A DNA stretch of 22,863 bases from RGIG4608 sp045635885 (GTDB lineage: Bacteria > Bacillota > Clostridia > Oscillospirales > CAG-272). The stretch lies in the NCBI GenBank assembly GCA_045635885.1, contig JAZTWO010000005.1, positions 1 through 22,863 on the forward strand, in the 5' to 3' direction. The notes under the pieces are model-generated. The model saw nothing but the letters and a program-made list of their open reading frames with translations. It had not been told where the DNA came from and made no database searches. The position numbers were made by a program, and so were the translations under genes. How positions within the stretch are numbered: position 1 is the stretch's first letter; each line of letters opens with the position of its first letter. Below, piece by piece: positions 1-5,594 of this stretch.

Positions 1-41
1 TAAAAAGGTAAAAAGCGGCAAATTAAAAAGTAAAATATGCA

Positions 42-82
42 AAAAAGAAGCACAAGGCAAACATCGAGAATGCCTTGTGCTT
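42..82 (-). terminator. Hairpin terminator at the left edge
   Basis: A perfect 12-bp inverted repeat (48-59 against 71-82, 11-nt loop) is followed on the minus strand by a T-rich tract, as in a rho-independent terminator. It lies downstream of the small minus-strand gene at 229-354 and is the best candidate end for that transcript. The plus-strand side also has a short T tract, so it may work in both directions. Confidence 0.55.
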
Positions 83-95
83 ACTTGCTTTTTCC

Positions 96-198
96 GTTCT
101 TACACTCTGCCGTACCTTTGTACGTCGACGATTGTAAGAACTAAAAATATAGCTACCTTTTTCGAAGTCTAACAGCGTGTCGAAAAGTTTTTCGACAC
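96..198. repeat. Stacked hairpins in intergenic DNA
   Basis: Two further inverted repeats sit here. One has an outer 9-bp stem (96-104 against 133-141) enclosing a CGTAC/GTACG stem (111-115 against 120-124). The other is a 10-bp stem, GTGTCGAAAA (177-186) against TTTTCGACAC (189-198). A 63-codon minus-strand frame runs through them, but it consists of the hairpin arms and has no ribosome site, so I read this as a non-coding repeat-like element. Confidence 0.5.
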
Positions 199-202
199 CC
201 TT

Positions 203-230
203 ATGCCCCGACAAAGTCGGGGCATTTTTT
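203..230 (+). terminator. Rho-independent terminator
   Basis: A 10-bp GC-rich stem, ATGCCCCGAC (203-212) against GTCGGGGCAT (216-225), with a 3-nt loop is followed by six T. This is a textbook plus-strand terminator. It would end a transcript entering from left of the window, since no plus-strand gene is seen before it. Its T run overlaps the stop codon of the minus-strand gene at 229-354. Confidence 0.8.
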
Positions 231-354
231 AATTATGATTGTGCAATTTGCTAATTTTTGAATCAACGTCAACTCTTGTAATAATTGCCCTGATAATTGA
301 AATAACAACAATTGCCGCAAGAGTGATTACTAATGCTTTTTTAAGTTTTGACAT
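229..354 (-). CDS. Small single-pass membrane protein, 41 aa, unknown function
   Basis: This short frame begins at ATG 354 and is preceded by a strong ribosome site (AGGGGGA, about 6 nt upstream). It encodes a lysine-rich N-terminus (MSKLKKA), one hydrophobic segment at about residues 7-23 rich in Val, Ile and Ala, and a short polar tail ending in KLHNHN. The positive-inside charge suggests a cytoplasmic N-terminus and one membrane span. It matches no family I recognise. The stop codon coincides with the T run of the convergent terminator at 203-230, and the hairpin at 48-82 probably ends its own transcript. The ribosome site and amphipathic design argue that it is real; its length keeps confidence moderate. 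Confidence 0.55.
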   Translation of the reverse strand: MSKLKKALVITLAAIVVISIIRAIITRVDVDSKISKLHNHN

Positions 355-523
355 ATTTCCCCCTGAATTTAAGTGTTGAGCTAAATTTCTTTTATGACAA
401 TATTATACACCAATAAAAAATATTTGTCAATATCTTGATTTTGGAGTATGAGTGGATTTTAAACGAATATTTTTTGAATTTTTTGAAAAAATAAAAGTGA
501 AAACAAAAACAAAGGAGAAATTT

Positions 524-790
524 ATGAAAAAAGAAGAAAAAGGCAAGAAAAACGTTCAAAAAATTCCCGATTTGATGTTTCAAGACGTGAAAATTCCCGA
601 ATCCCTCGCCCCAACGCCAATTAACCCTGCGCTTGATGTGGCAAATCAGCTTAACATTCCTCGTAATCCGGGTCCCACCTTCAACGCACTTGATTGGATG
701 CTCCCTGAAGAGCCGCTTGTTATCGACCCTTCGGTTCACGCAACACCCAATCCCCACACCGACAAAAAAGAAAATAAGAAAAAGCGATAA
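524..790 (+). CDS. Small proline-rich charged protein, unknown function
   Basis: The start at 524 is preferred over an in-frame ATG at 452 because AAAGGAG stands 6 nt before it, while 452 has no ribosome site. The 88-residue product has a Lys/Glu-rich head (MKKEEKGKK), a middle rich in Pro, Asn and hydrophobic residues (for example PTPINPALDVANQLNIPRNP) and a Lys-rich tail (KKENKKKR). It has no signal peptide, membrane span or cysteine. It looks largely disordered, perhaps a small nucleic-acid or ribosome-associated protein, but that is inference. It is a single gene followed immediately by a strong terminator. I do not recognise a family. Confidence 0.6.
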   Translation: MKKEEKGKKNVQKIPDLMFQDVKIPESLAPTPINPALDVANQLNIPRNPGPTFNALDWMLPEEPLVIDPSVHATPNPHTDKKENKKKR

Positions 791-797
791 AACAGAC

Positions 798-830
798 ACT
801 CCGCAAAGGATTTCCTTTGCGGAGTCTTTT
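798..830 (+). terminator. Rho-independent terminator of the 524-790 gene
   Basis: A 13-bp perfect stem (798-810 against 813-825) is followed by CTTTTATC, 8 nt after the stop codon. It closes the monocistronic unit. Confidence 0.85.
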
Positions 831-851
831 ATCAATTTATCTTATTCACTA

Positions 852-879
852 TTTACAAAAACAAAAAACGTGATATAAT
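852..879 (+). promoter_or_regulatory. Sigma-A promoter for the 931-1125 frame
   Basis: TTTACA (852-857), a 16-bp spacer and TATAAT (874-879) with TG one base upstream of the hexamer (GTGATATAAT). Transcription would start near 886, which excludes the GTG at 883 as a start codon and supports ATG 931. Confidence 0.7.
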
Positions 880-930
880 TGGGTGTCAACTTGTTTTGAC
901 AATAAATTAAAGACAACACAGGTGAAATAT

Positions 931-1125
931 ATGGGATTAATTGAGAATGTGGTAATATCTGCCACAAAGATAAAAATGAAAAGGGCATTTAATTCAGGCG
1001 AGGTGAAAGAGGTTTCTTCCGAGGGCTTGAAGGAATACAGGGACGTGCCATATCAAAGTCACGATGGCAAGGAATTGCTTAGAAAAAAAGAAAAAACAGA
1101 AGTGACCTCTAACTGTGAGTCGTAA
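931..1125 (+). CDS. Short protein, possible truncated hydrolase N-terminus
   Basis: ATG 931 follows AGGTGA at 6 nt spacing and lies 45 bases after a predicted transcription start. The 64-residue product ends with a Lys/Glu-rich tail (RKKEKTEVTSNCES). The stretch YRDVPYQSHDGKELL resembles the first strand of small alpha/beta hydrolases (VPY..-DGK-L-LDVY), but the frame stops soon after, so this could be a truncated N-terminal remnant. The last 8 or so codons overlap the terminator hairpin of the convergent minus-strand RNA, so the tail is probably not ancestral coding sequence. Expression is plausible given the promoter; function is unknown. Confidence 0.4.
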   Translation: MGLIENVVISATKIKMKRAFNSGEVKEVSSEGLKEYRDVPYQSHDGKELLRKKEKTEVTSNCES

Positions 1126-1145
1126 ATTCACAATTAAAGGTCACT
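1082..1145 (-). terminator. Terminator of the minus-strand structured RNA
   Basis: On the minus strand an 8-bp stem (1101-1108 against 1138-1145) continues into a further 10 pairs including two G-U pairs, giving about 18 bp around a 9-nt loop. It is followed by a long pyrimidine run (complement of 1082-1096) that is mostly T. The plus strand has no T tract here. Confidence 0.75.
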
Positions 1146-1461
1146 CCTCGTGCTCCTTAATATCTAACATCTTTCCTAATCCTCTCTTTCTATTGTCTAC
1201 CCCAAATGCACTAAACCTTTTCTCTATCACAAAACACTATTATGGGTGGAAAATCCACATTTGACACTTGATTTAAAACTTATGGGGCGATGGTCCTGTC
1301 TTTTCATAAAAAGCAATTCGAATCCGACTCTATATCAATACTCTTTAAGTGACTGGAACTTTTATTGTTCTCACTTGCTCTGTTCGGACTTTTCACGGTG
1401 AATTAACCTTTGAGAAAAGATAAATTTACTTTTTCATCGGTTTGTACCATCCTTTCTTTGT
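1083..1461 (-). ncRNA. Candidate structured non-coding RNA, about 375 nt
   Basis: A strong minus-strand promoter (-35 at 1491-1496, -10 at 1468-1473) and the terminator at 1082-1145 frame a unit with no credible open reading frame. Within it the sequence folds locally: AAGTGA/TCACTT enclosing GAAC/GTTC at 1347-1376, a long-range TCCGA/TCGGA pairing (1323-1327 with 1384-1388) enclosing that hairpin, and GTGGA/TCCAC at 1246-1258. Purine-rich single-stranded stretches separate the helices. I looked for signature sequences of tmRNA, RNase P RNA, SRP RNA and group II intron domain V and did not find them. The family is therefore unassigned; large orphan RNAs of Clostridia (such as raiA or ROOL) are comparison candidates only. 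Confidence 0.6.
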
Positions 1462-1467
1462 GATTTA

Positions 1468-1496
1468 ATTATATCACATTCTTTTTCAAAAAACAA
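1468..1496 (-). promoter_or_regulatory. Extended -10 promoter of the structured RNA
   Basis: Reading the minus strand: TTGTTT (1496-1491), a 17-bp spacer and TATAAT (1473-1468) preceded by TGA. Start expected near 1461. Confidence 0.75.
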
Positions 1497-1571
1497 TTGG
1501 CATAGTGTTTGAATTTTTGAAACGTTTTTTGTACAATGGGGAGAACTTTGCTCCAAAAACGAAATTGGGGG

Positions 1572-1600
1572 TTTACAAATGGATTTTTTTGTGTTATACT
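1572..1600 (+). promoter_or_regulatory. Promoter directly upstream of a terminator
   Basis: TTTACA (1572-1577), a 17-bp spacer and TATACT (1595-1600) with TGT before the hexamer. The expected start (about 1607) lies at the base of the terminator hairpin beginning at 1610, so any transcript would be about 30 nt unless termination is suppressed. Confidence 0.65.
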
Positions 1601-1609
1601 AAAAATGTT

Positions 1610-1636
1610 GAGGGCTTGTTAGAAGCCCTCTTTTTG
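1610..1636 (+). terminator. Rho-independent terminator right after a promoter
   Basis: GAGGGCTT (1610-1617) and AAGCCCTC (1623-1630) form a perfect 8-bp stem with a 5-nt loop, followed by TTTTTGTTTT. No gene lies between it and the promoter at 1572-1600. Confidence 0.75.
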
Positions 1637-1697
1637 TTTTGGTTCACAAAAAATATATAGGAGATGCACTCTGCTTTTTTGCGTTGTGATATTTTTG

Positions 1698-1726
1698 TTT
1701 ACAAATTTAAAATAATGTGATAGAAT
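1698..1726 (+). promoter_or_regulatory. Promoter of the 1771-2280 gene
   Basis: TTTACA (1698-1703), a 17-bp spacer and TAGAAT (1721-1726) with TGA before the hexamer. Start expected near 1733, giving a leader of about 38 nt. Confidence 0.7.
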
Positions 1727-1770
1727 ATAAACAATCATTATATAAATCACATATGTTTAGGAGTATTATT

Positions 1771-2280
1771 ATGAGTATTATGGAAAAAATAAGAAATCTA
1801 TCTTTTGCTAAAAAGATGTTATTGTATATGATGTTTTGCGCTGCATGTTTTATATTAGTTACGCATGTTGTCGAATCATCAAAAATAAGTTATGAAAAAT
1901 CAGAAGCGGTTTTGTTTGCGGACAATTTGAACTCACACACCAAGGTATACGTTGACATAGTTGATATTGAACCGTTGTATATGTTGTATCAGAGTGATAA
2001 TGTATCAATTGATAATGTTCTTTGCAAGTGTACCACCACGAGTGGAAGCATTGTGTGGATAAAGATGACCCCGGCCCAGTATAATGAACATATCGATCCC
2101 GATGCAAAGCTTAATATGATTTTCAATTCAAGCGTTGAAAAAACAAGTTTTTCTTCATCGCCCTTGAGAATGGAGGGCAAAACTCTTACCTTATCCACTC
2201 TTCCCGGTAGTTTGCGCAATAAAATTGACACAAAACTTTATATAATGTTTGAAAGAGTTATTTCTGATAAAACCGAATAA
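1771..2280 (+). CDS. Membrane-anchored protein of unknown function, 169 aa
   Basis: The start at 1771 is chosen because AGGAG lies 7 nt upstream; an in-frame ATG at 1717 overlaps the promoter and has no ribosome site. The product has a short basic N-terminus (residues 1-15), one membrane segment at about 16-34 (MLLYMMFCAACFILV) and an extracytoplasmic domain of about 130 residues with the predicted beta-rich sequence YVDIVDIEPLYML and one Cys pair (CKC) near the middle. The last third contains a conserved-looking LTLSTLPGSLRNKID stretch. It is monocistronic with its own promoter. I do not recognise a family; small single-pass anchored proteins of this kind are common in Clostridia and usually uncharacterised. 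Confidence 0.7.
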   Translation: MSIMEKIRNLSFAKKMLLYMMFCAACFILVTHVVESSKISYEKSEAVLFADNLNSHTKVYVDIVDIEPLYMLYQSDNVSIDNVLCKCTTTSGSIVWIKMTPAQYNEHIDPDAKLNMIFNSSVEKTSFSSSPLRMEGKTLTLSTLPGSLRNKIDTKLYIMFERVISDKTE

Positions 2281-2286
2281 GAGTTT

Positions 2287-2406
2287 GCAAAAATTACCGT
2301 TGTTTGTTGTAGGGACAGGCGTCCTTGACTGTCCCTACCAACACTAACTAACTTTTACTGCCCATATCACTATGATGTCTCACATCTCGTGGACAAAAAT
2401 GAAAAT
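2287..2406. repeat. Left copy of a long direct repeat
   Basis: About 120 bp matching 4240-4370 in the same orientation with scattered mismatches and small length differences. It contains the palindrome GTAGGGACAG (2309-2318) against CTGTCCCTAC (2329-2338) and a shared segment running from CAACACTAACTAACTTTTA to GTGGACAAAAA. It lies just downstream of the stop codon of the lipoprotein gene at 2431-3960. No coding sense is apparent. Confidence 0.85.
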
Positions 2407-2430
2407 TTGAAGTTAACCTTTTATTTTTAT

Positions 2431-3960
2431 TTAATCGTTTTGCTGATGATATTCAACCTCAGCGTTAAGCAGATAATCGTTATCCTCGCCTATCGTCACG
2501 TTTTCCCAAGCTTCGGGAGTACCCATAAAATAAATGCTCTCAAGACTTTGGCAGTCCGCAAACGCTTCATCGCTGATAGCTACAACGCTTTCCGGAATTA
2601 TTACCGAGGTCAAATAATAGCATTGATCGTATGCGCCTGAGGCAATAATTTTCGTCTTGTCGATGATATAATGGGCATCCCACCAGTTTTTGTCTATAAA
2701 TTCTATCAATATTGCACATCCATTATAATTGTCGCCCACATAATTGCCTTGATAGCCCTTGTGATATAGATATGGGTGGCAATTATCAAACGCGTTGCGT
2801 CCAACGTTTTTAAGGCCGCTGCCGATAGTGAAATTTTTGAGCTGGGAGCAATTTCTGAAAGCGCCGTCGCCAATGGATACAACGCTATCAGGAATAACAA
2901 CGTCACTGATTTGGTTGCAACCCTCAAAGGCGGAGCTTCCAATGCTCATCACGGTGTTTCCAAATTCAATCTTTGTTACGGAGGTGCAACCCTCAAAGGC
3001 GGAGCTTCCAATGCTTATCACGGTGTTTCCAAATTCAATCTTTGTTACGGAGGTGCAACCGTAGAAGGCGCGATCTCCAATAGCCTCTATGCCATCGGGA
3101 ATGGTTATTTTCTTAAGAGCAGTACAACCCTCAAAGGCACCGCTTCCGATAGTGGTAACGTTGCAAGACAAGGTCAACTCGCTAAGTCTTGTGCATCCCT
3201 TAAATGCATCGTCTCCAATGCTGGTAACACTATCGGGCAAGGTTATGGATTTGAGGTTTGTGCAATCCATAAACGCGCCGCTCTCAATAGTTGTAACGCC
3301 GTCGGGGATTATTATTGAAAATATGACTTCATCCTTAAAGGCATCCGCCTTGATAACCTTAACGGGAATATCCTCGTAATATTGCGCTATCTCAATTGAG
3401 GTTATTCCGCTGAGATAATCGGTAACCATAGCATAGCTGCCATCCTCGGATATTTCATAAACTATTCCAATGGAAGGACCAACGAAAACTCCACATACCT
3501 CGCAGTATAGTTCCTCGTTAGTTTTGTGAATCTTATCTGATTTAATATTACCGCAAAGCAAACACTCTTTCCAGTGAAGCACGGTGCTGTAGCGGTAGGC
3601 ATCATCATATTGGTGAGCATCGGGATCAATCGATAGGATATACGTATAGCTATAATCACAAACCTGACAAGTGTCTTTCCAATATCCCTCTGATACGCAC
3701 GTGGGTTCAACTTTTTCTGTAATATATTCGTGATAGCCCATACCGCCCTCTTTCGTTGCAATCTCTCCGCATACGGTGCAAACGGAAGTATAGGTCCTAT
3801 ACTGACAAAAAACGGAACGGTCGGTGGTGGTTGGTTTCCAGTCTATAAACGCGTGATCTCCTCGGCTGCACGCATCCTCGGTAGGAGCGCAAGCAAAAAG
3901 AGTGCAAACAATAACCAAAGCAAGAATTAAAAGTATCGTTAGGTTAATCTTATTTTTCAT
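2431..3960 (-). CDS. Lipoprotein with Cys-rich head and BspA-type leucine-rich repeats
   Basis: The start at 3960 is preferred over an upstream ATG at 4026 because AGGAGG stands 7 nt before it and the new N-terminus is a clean lipoprotein signal (hydrophobic residues 7-21, lipobox LFAC with Cys24). Residues 30-160 carry paired cysteines, including one clear copy of the PTC-x3-GY-x4-C-x2-C-DY module shared with three other genes here. From about 200 to the end are LRR_5/BspA repeats of about 23 residues (pattern I-x-IPDGV-x-I-x-x-GAF-x-x-C-x-x-L). Surface-anchored proteins of this type usually bind host or cell-surface ligands. A near-identical 69-bp internal duplication lies at 2917-3054. The gene is flanked by long direct repeats, suggesting a mobile or exchangeable cassette. 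Confidence 0.88.
   Translation of the reverse strand: MKNKINLTILLILALVIVCTLFACAPTEDACSRGDHAFIDWKPTTTDRSVFCQYRTYTSVCTVCGEIATKEGGMGYHEYITEKVEPTCVSEGYWKDTCQVCDYSYTYILSIDPDAHQYDDAYRYSTVLHWKECLLCGNIKSDKIHKTNEELYCEVCGVFVGPSIGIVYEISEDGSYAMVTDYLSGITSIEIAQYYEDIPVKVIKADAFKDEVIFSIIIPDGVTTIESGAFMDCTNLKSITLPDSVTSIGDDAFKGCTRLSELTLSCNVTTIGSGAFEGCTALKKITIPDGIEAIGDRAFYGCTSVTKIEFGNTVISIGSSAFEGCTSVTKIEFGNTVMSIGSSAFEGCNQISDVVIPDSVVSIGDGAFRNCSQLKNFTIGSGLKNVGRNAFDNCHPYLYHKGYQGNYVGDNYNGCAILIEFIDKNWWDAHYIIDKTKIIASGAYDQCYYLTSVIIPESVVAISDEAFADCQSLESIYFMGTPEAWENVTIGEDNDYLLNAEVEYHQQND
2917..3054 (-). repeat. Recent tandem duplication of a 69-bp LRR unit
   Basis: Two 69-bp copies (2917-2985 and 2986-3054) differ by one transition (C against T, changing Met to Ile). 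Each encodes one 23-residue leucine-rich repeat (TKIEFGNTV-[IM]-SIGSSAFEGC). The near identity contrasts with the divergence of neighbouring repeats. Confidence 0.92.
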
Positions 3961-4016
3961 AATCAATCCTCCTAAGATAAAATTCGGATATGCCGTTGAG
4001 CACGTTTCCAAATACG

Positions 4017-4045
4017 ATTGTATCACAAACTTTTAAGGTTGTCAA
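4017..4045 (-). promoter_or_regulatory. Promoter of the LRR lipoprotein gene
   Basis: On the minus strand: TTGACA (4045-4040), a 17-bp spacer and TACAAT (4022-4017) preceded by TGA. It gives a leader of about 50 nt before ATG 3960. Confidence 0.75.
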
Positions 4046-4239
4046 TAGCGCTAATAGTGATGTCGTTTTTTGTTCATTTTGAAGGGGCTGTCTCAATATG
4101 TGGTTGATTACAAATTTTGATTTGTCGAAATGTTAGCTTGTGTTTGTACACGGGTCGTGTGATGTCGCCGACCCCTACGAGTTTTAAATTGTTTTTTGTA
4201 AAATTATATCCTTTGATTGACAATACGGCTACAATCTTC
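4046..4239. other. Intergenic stretch with one partial palindromic repeat
   Basis: No gene is seen. The segment at about 4155-4183 has GGGTCG and CGACCC arms followed by CTACGA, resembling the second hairpin and CCCCTACGA end of the repeat at 5525-5574, so it is probably a decayed member of that family. Confidence 0.5.
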
Positions 4240-4370
4240 GCAAAAATTATCGTTTTCTATTGTAGGGACAGGCGTCCTTGACTGTCCGCACCAACACTAA
4301 CTAACTTTTACCGCCCATATCACTATGATGTGTCTCACTGTGTGGACAAAATGTGGACAAAAACGAAAAT
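4240..4370. repeat. Right copy of the long direct repeat
   Basis: About 130 bp, same orientation as 2287-2406. Its palindrome is degenerate on the right arm (CTGTCCGCAC instead of CTGTCCCTAC), and it carries a short internal duplication of the GTGGACAAAA segment absent from the left copy. The two copies bracket the lipoprotein gene and its promoter. Confidence 0.85.
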
Positions 4371-4375
4371 GGAAC

Positions 4376-4408
4376 AAAAAGACTCCCGAACTGTGACGTT
4401 CAGGAGTC
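4376..4408 (-). terminator. Minus-strand terminator beside a decayed gene end
   Basis: GACTCC-C-GAAC (4381-4391) pairs with GTTC-A-GGAGTC (4398-4408), one mismatch; on the minus strand it is followed by five T. It lies 35 bp downstream of the remnant at 4443-4477 and may be the original terminator of the GGGtGRT operon. Confidence 0.65.
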
Positions 4409-4442
4409 TAAAATTTTGGCTTAAAGCCATGATTTTATTAGA

Positions 4443-4477
4443 TTATTTACTCGCCTCTTAGATAGCAACTACGACAT
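4443..4477 (-). pseudogene. Remnant of the 3' end of the GGGtGRT gene
   Basis: This 35-bp stretch matches 30 of 35 positions of the 3' end of the gene at 5595-6593, in the same orientation. Translated on the minus strand it reads V-V-V-A-I-stop-E-A-S-K-stop, against VAVAIEEASK in the intact gene, so the final Lys and stop are preserved but an internal stop has appeared. Nothing upstream of it extends the match. The pair frames the nuclease gene at 4669-5448, as if that DNA had entered at the end of the GGGtGRT gene and duplicated the junction. Confidence 0.65.
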
Positions 4478-4536
4478 ACAAAAGTATTTGATAAGCTTGG
4501 CAGACAGAAGAAAATAATATGAAAGAAACCAATTTG

Positions 4537-4565
4537 TTGACTTTTGCGGTAGACTATGGTATAAT
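4537..4565 (+). promoter_or_regulatory. Promoter of the EEP-family gene
   Basis: TTGACT (4537-4542), a 17-bp spacer and TATAAT (4560-4565) preceded by TGG. It leaves a leader of about 100 nt before ATG 4669. Confidence 0.75.
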
Positions 4566-4668
4566 TATTTCAAATCAAATGATGTTATAAATAAAGGCTC
4601 TTATAAATCTTGCAAAAAATAAGAATTCTCTTGGAAGATAAAATAAGCCGGAAAGAAGACGTTTAACA

Positions 4669-5448
4669 ATGTTGAAAAAGGTAAAAATATGCTCTTTTAA
4701 TTTAAGAGTTGACACCGAGGGCGATGGTATAAACCAATTTTCAAAAGGAAGATGCAGTCGAGTCTTGGAGCTTATAGAAAATGAATCCCCCGATATTATC
4801 GGCTTTCAGGAAATGACGTCATCAATGTTTGATTTTATGCGAAACGCATTGACGGAATATATGTTTTTCGGATGTGGACGTGAGAAGGATTACTCCGGAG
4901 AGTCCACAGCAATTGCCGTTAGAAATCAAGGCTTCCAAGTAATATCTTATGACACGTTTTGGCTCTCCTACACCCCAAATATACCTGGGTCAACCTTCGG
5001 CGCAGACCAGAGCCCGTGTCCGAGAACGGCTACATCTCTGCTCATACACAGGGATGGTTGTAATGAAAATTTTCGCGTTATAAATACCCATCTTGATCAC
5101 GTGGGCGAGCGTGCAAAAGCGCTTGGAATTGCCGCGGTCATACAGTATATTTCAAAATTCCCCGAAAAATTTGTGCTTACGGGAGATTTTAATAGCATGC
5201 CCGACAGCTCGGTCATTGCCGTTGTCAGAAGTGTGATGCACGATGGCAGAAAAGTCAAAGACCTAACCGAATGTGTCGGCGGAACTTTTCACGGTTATGG
5301 TCAGCTCCGGATGCCCGAAAAGATAGATTATATTTTCTCCGACGCAGATCACATTCCCGAGGAATCAAAGCTTGTCGCATACCCTCCCCTTGACGGTGTG
5401 TATGTTTCAGATCATCACCCCGTTTTCTCGACGGTAATATTAGAATAA
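4669..5448 (+). CDS. Endonuclease/exonuclease/phosphatase family protein
   Basis: The 259-residue product has every core motif of the EEP fold: SFNLR with Asn11, GFQEM with the metal-binding Glu48, NTHLDH with His141 and Asp143, TGDFNS with Asp173 and Asn175, KIDYIF with Asp220, and a C-terminal SDHHPV with Asp248 and His249. These form a divalent-metal phosphodiester or phosphomonoester active site. No signal peptide is seen, so it probably acts in the cytoplasm; the substrate (DNA, sphingomyelin-like lipid, inositol phosphate or other) cannot be told from sequence. Length is normal for a stand-alone family member. It is monocistronic, with its own promoter and terminator, and sits between repeat-like DNA that suggests recent arrival. 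Confidence 0.93.
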   Translation: MLKKVKICSFNLRVDTEGDGINQFSKGRCSRVLELIENESPDIIGFQEMTSSMFDFMRNALTEYMFFGCGREKDYSGESTAIAVRNQGFQVISYDTFWLSYTPNIPGSTFGADQSPCPRTATSLLIHRDGCNENFRVINTHLDHVGERAKALGIAAVIQYISKFPEKFVLTGDFNSMPDSSVIAVVRSVMHDGRKVKDLTECVGGTFHGYGQLRMPEKIDYIFSDADHIPEESKLVAYPPLDGVYVSDHHPVFSTVILE

Positions 5449-5466
5449 CAAACAACTATAAAATAT

Positions 5467-5516
5467 TGGACACATCACGAACGAAAAAACGTTTATGATG
5501 TGTCCAAATTTTTTAT
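5467..5516 (+). terminator. Terminator of the EEP gene
   Basis: An 11-bp perfect stem TGGACACATCA (5467-5477) against TGATGTGTCCA (5496-5506), with an inner AACG/CGTT pairing, is followed by AATTTTTTATT. Confidence 0.85.
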
Positions 5517-5524
5517 TGAATTTT

Positions 5525-5574
5525 GTAGGGGCGATTCATGAATCGCCCGCGGGTCATTCGTGAATGACCCCTAC
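5525..5574. repeat. Two-hairpin palindromic repeat
   Basis: GTAG (5525-5528) and CTAC (5571-5574) flank two adjacent palindromes: GGGCGATTCATGAATCGCCC (5529-5548) and GGGTCATTCGTGAATGACCC (5551-5570), separated by GC. The whole can fold as a three-way junction. Related single arms appear at about 4155-4183. It lies 20 bp beyond the stop codon of the GGGtGRT gene and probably supplies or replaces its terminator. Confidence 0.85.
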
Positions 5575-5594
5575 GAAGTCTTACATATCAAGAA

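Noticed and set aside
23..214. 63-codon minus-strand frame at the left edge
   Set aside because: It is made of three hairpin arms and a terminator, and has no ribosome site.
392..835. 147-codon minus-strand frame opposite 524-790
   Set aside because: It is Phe/Lys-rich because it reads an A-rich stretch backwards, runs through the terminator, and has no ribosome site.
1083..1461. Identification of the minus-strand RNA as tmRNA, RNase P RNA or a group II intron
   Set aside because: None of the conserved sequence blocks of these RNAs is present; the resemblance of AAAAGTCCGAAC to RNase P region I is too short.
2776..3379. Plus-strand frames inside the LRR lipoprotein gene
   Set aside because: Their repeats are the reverse image of the leucine-rich repeats; no ribosome site or promoter.
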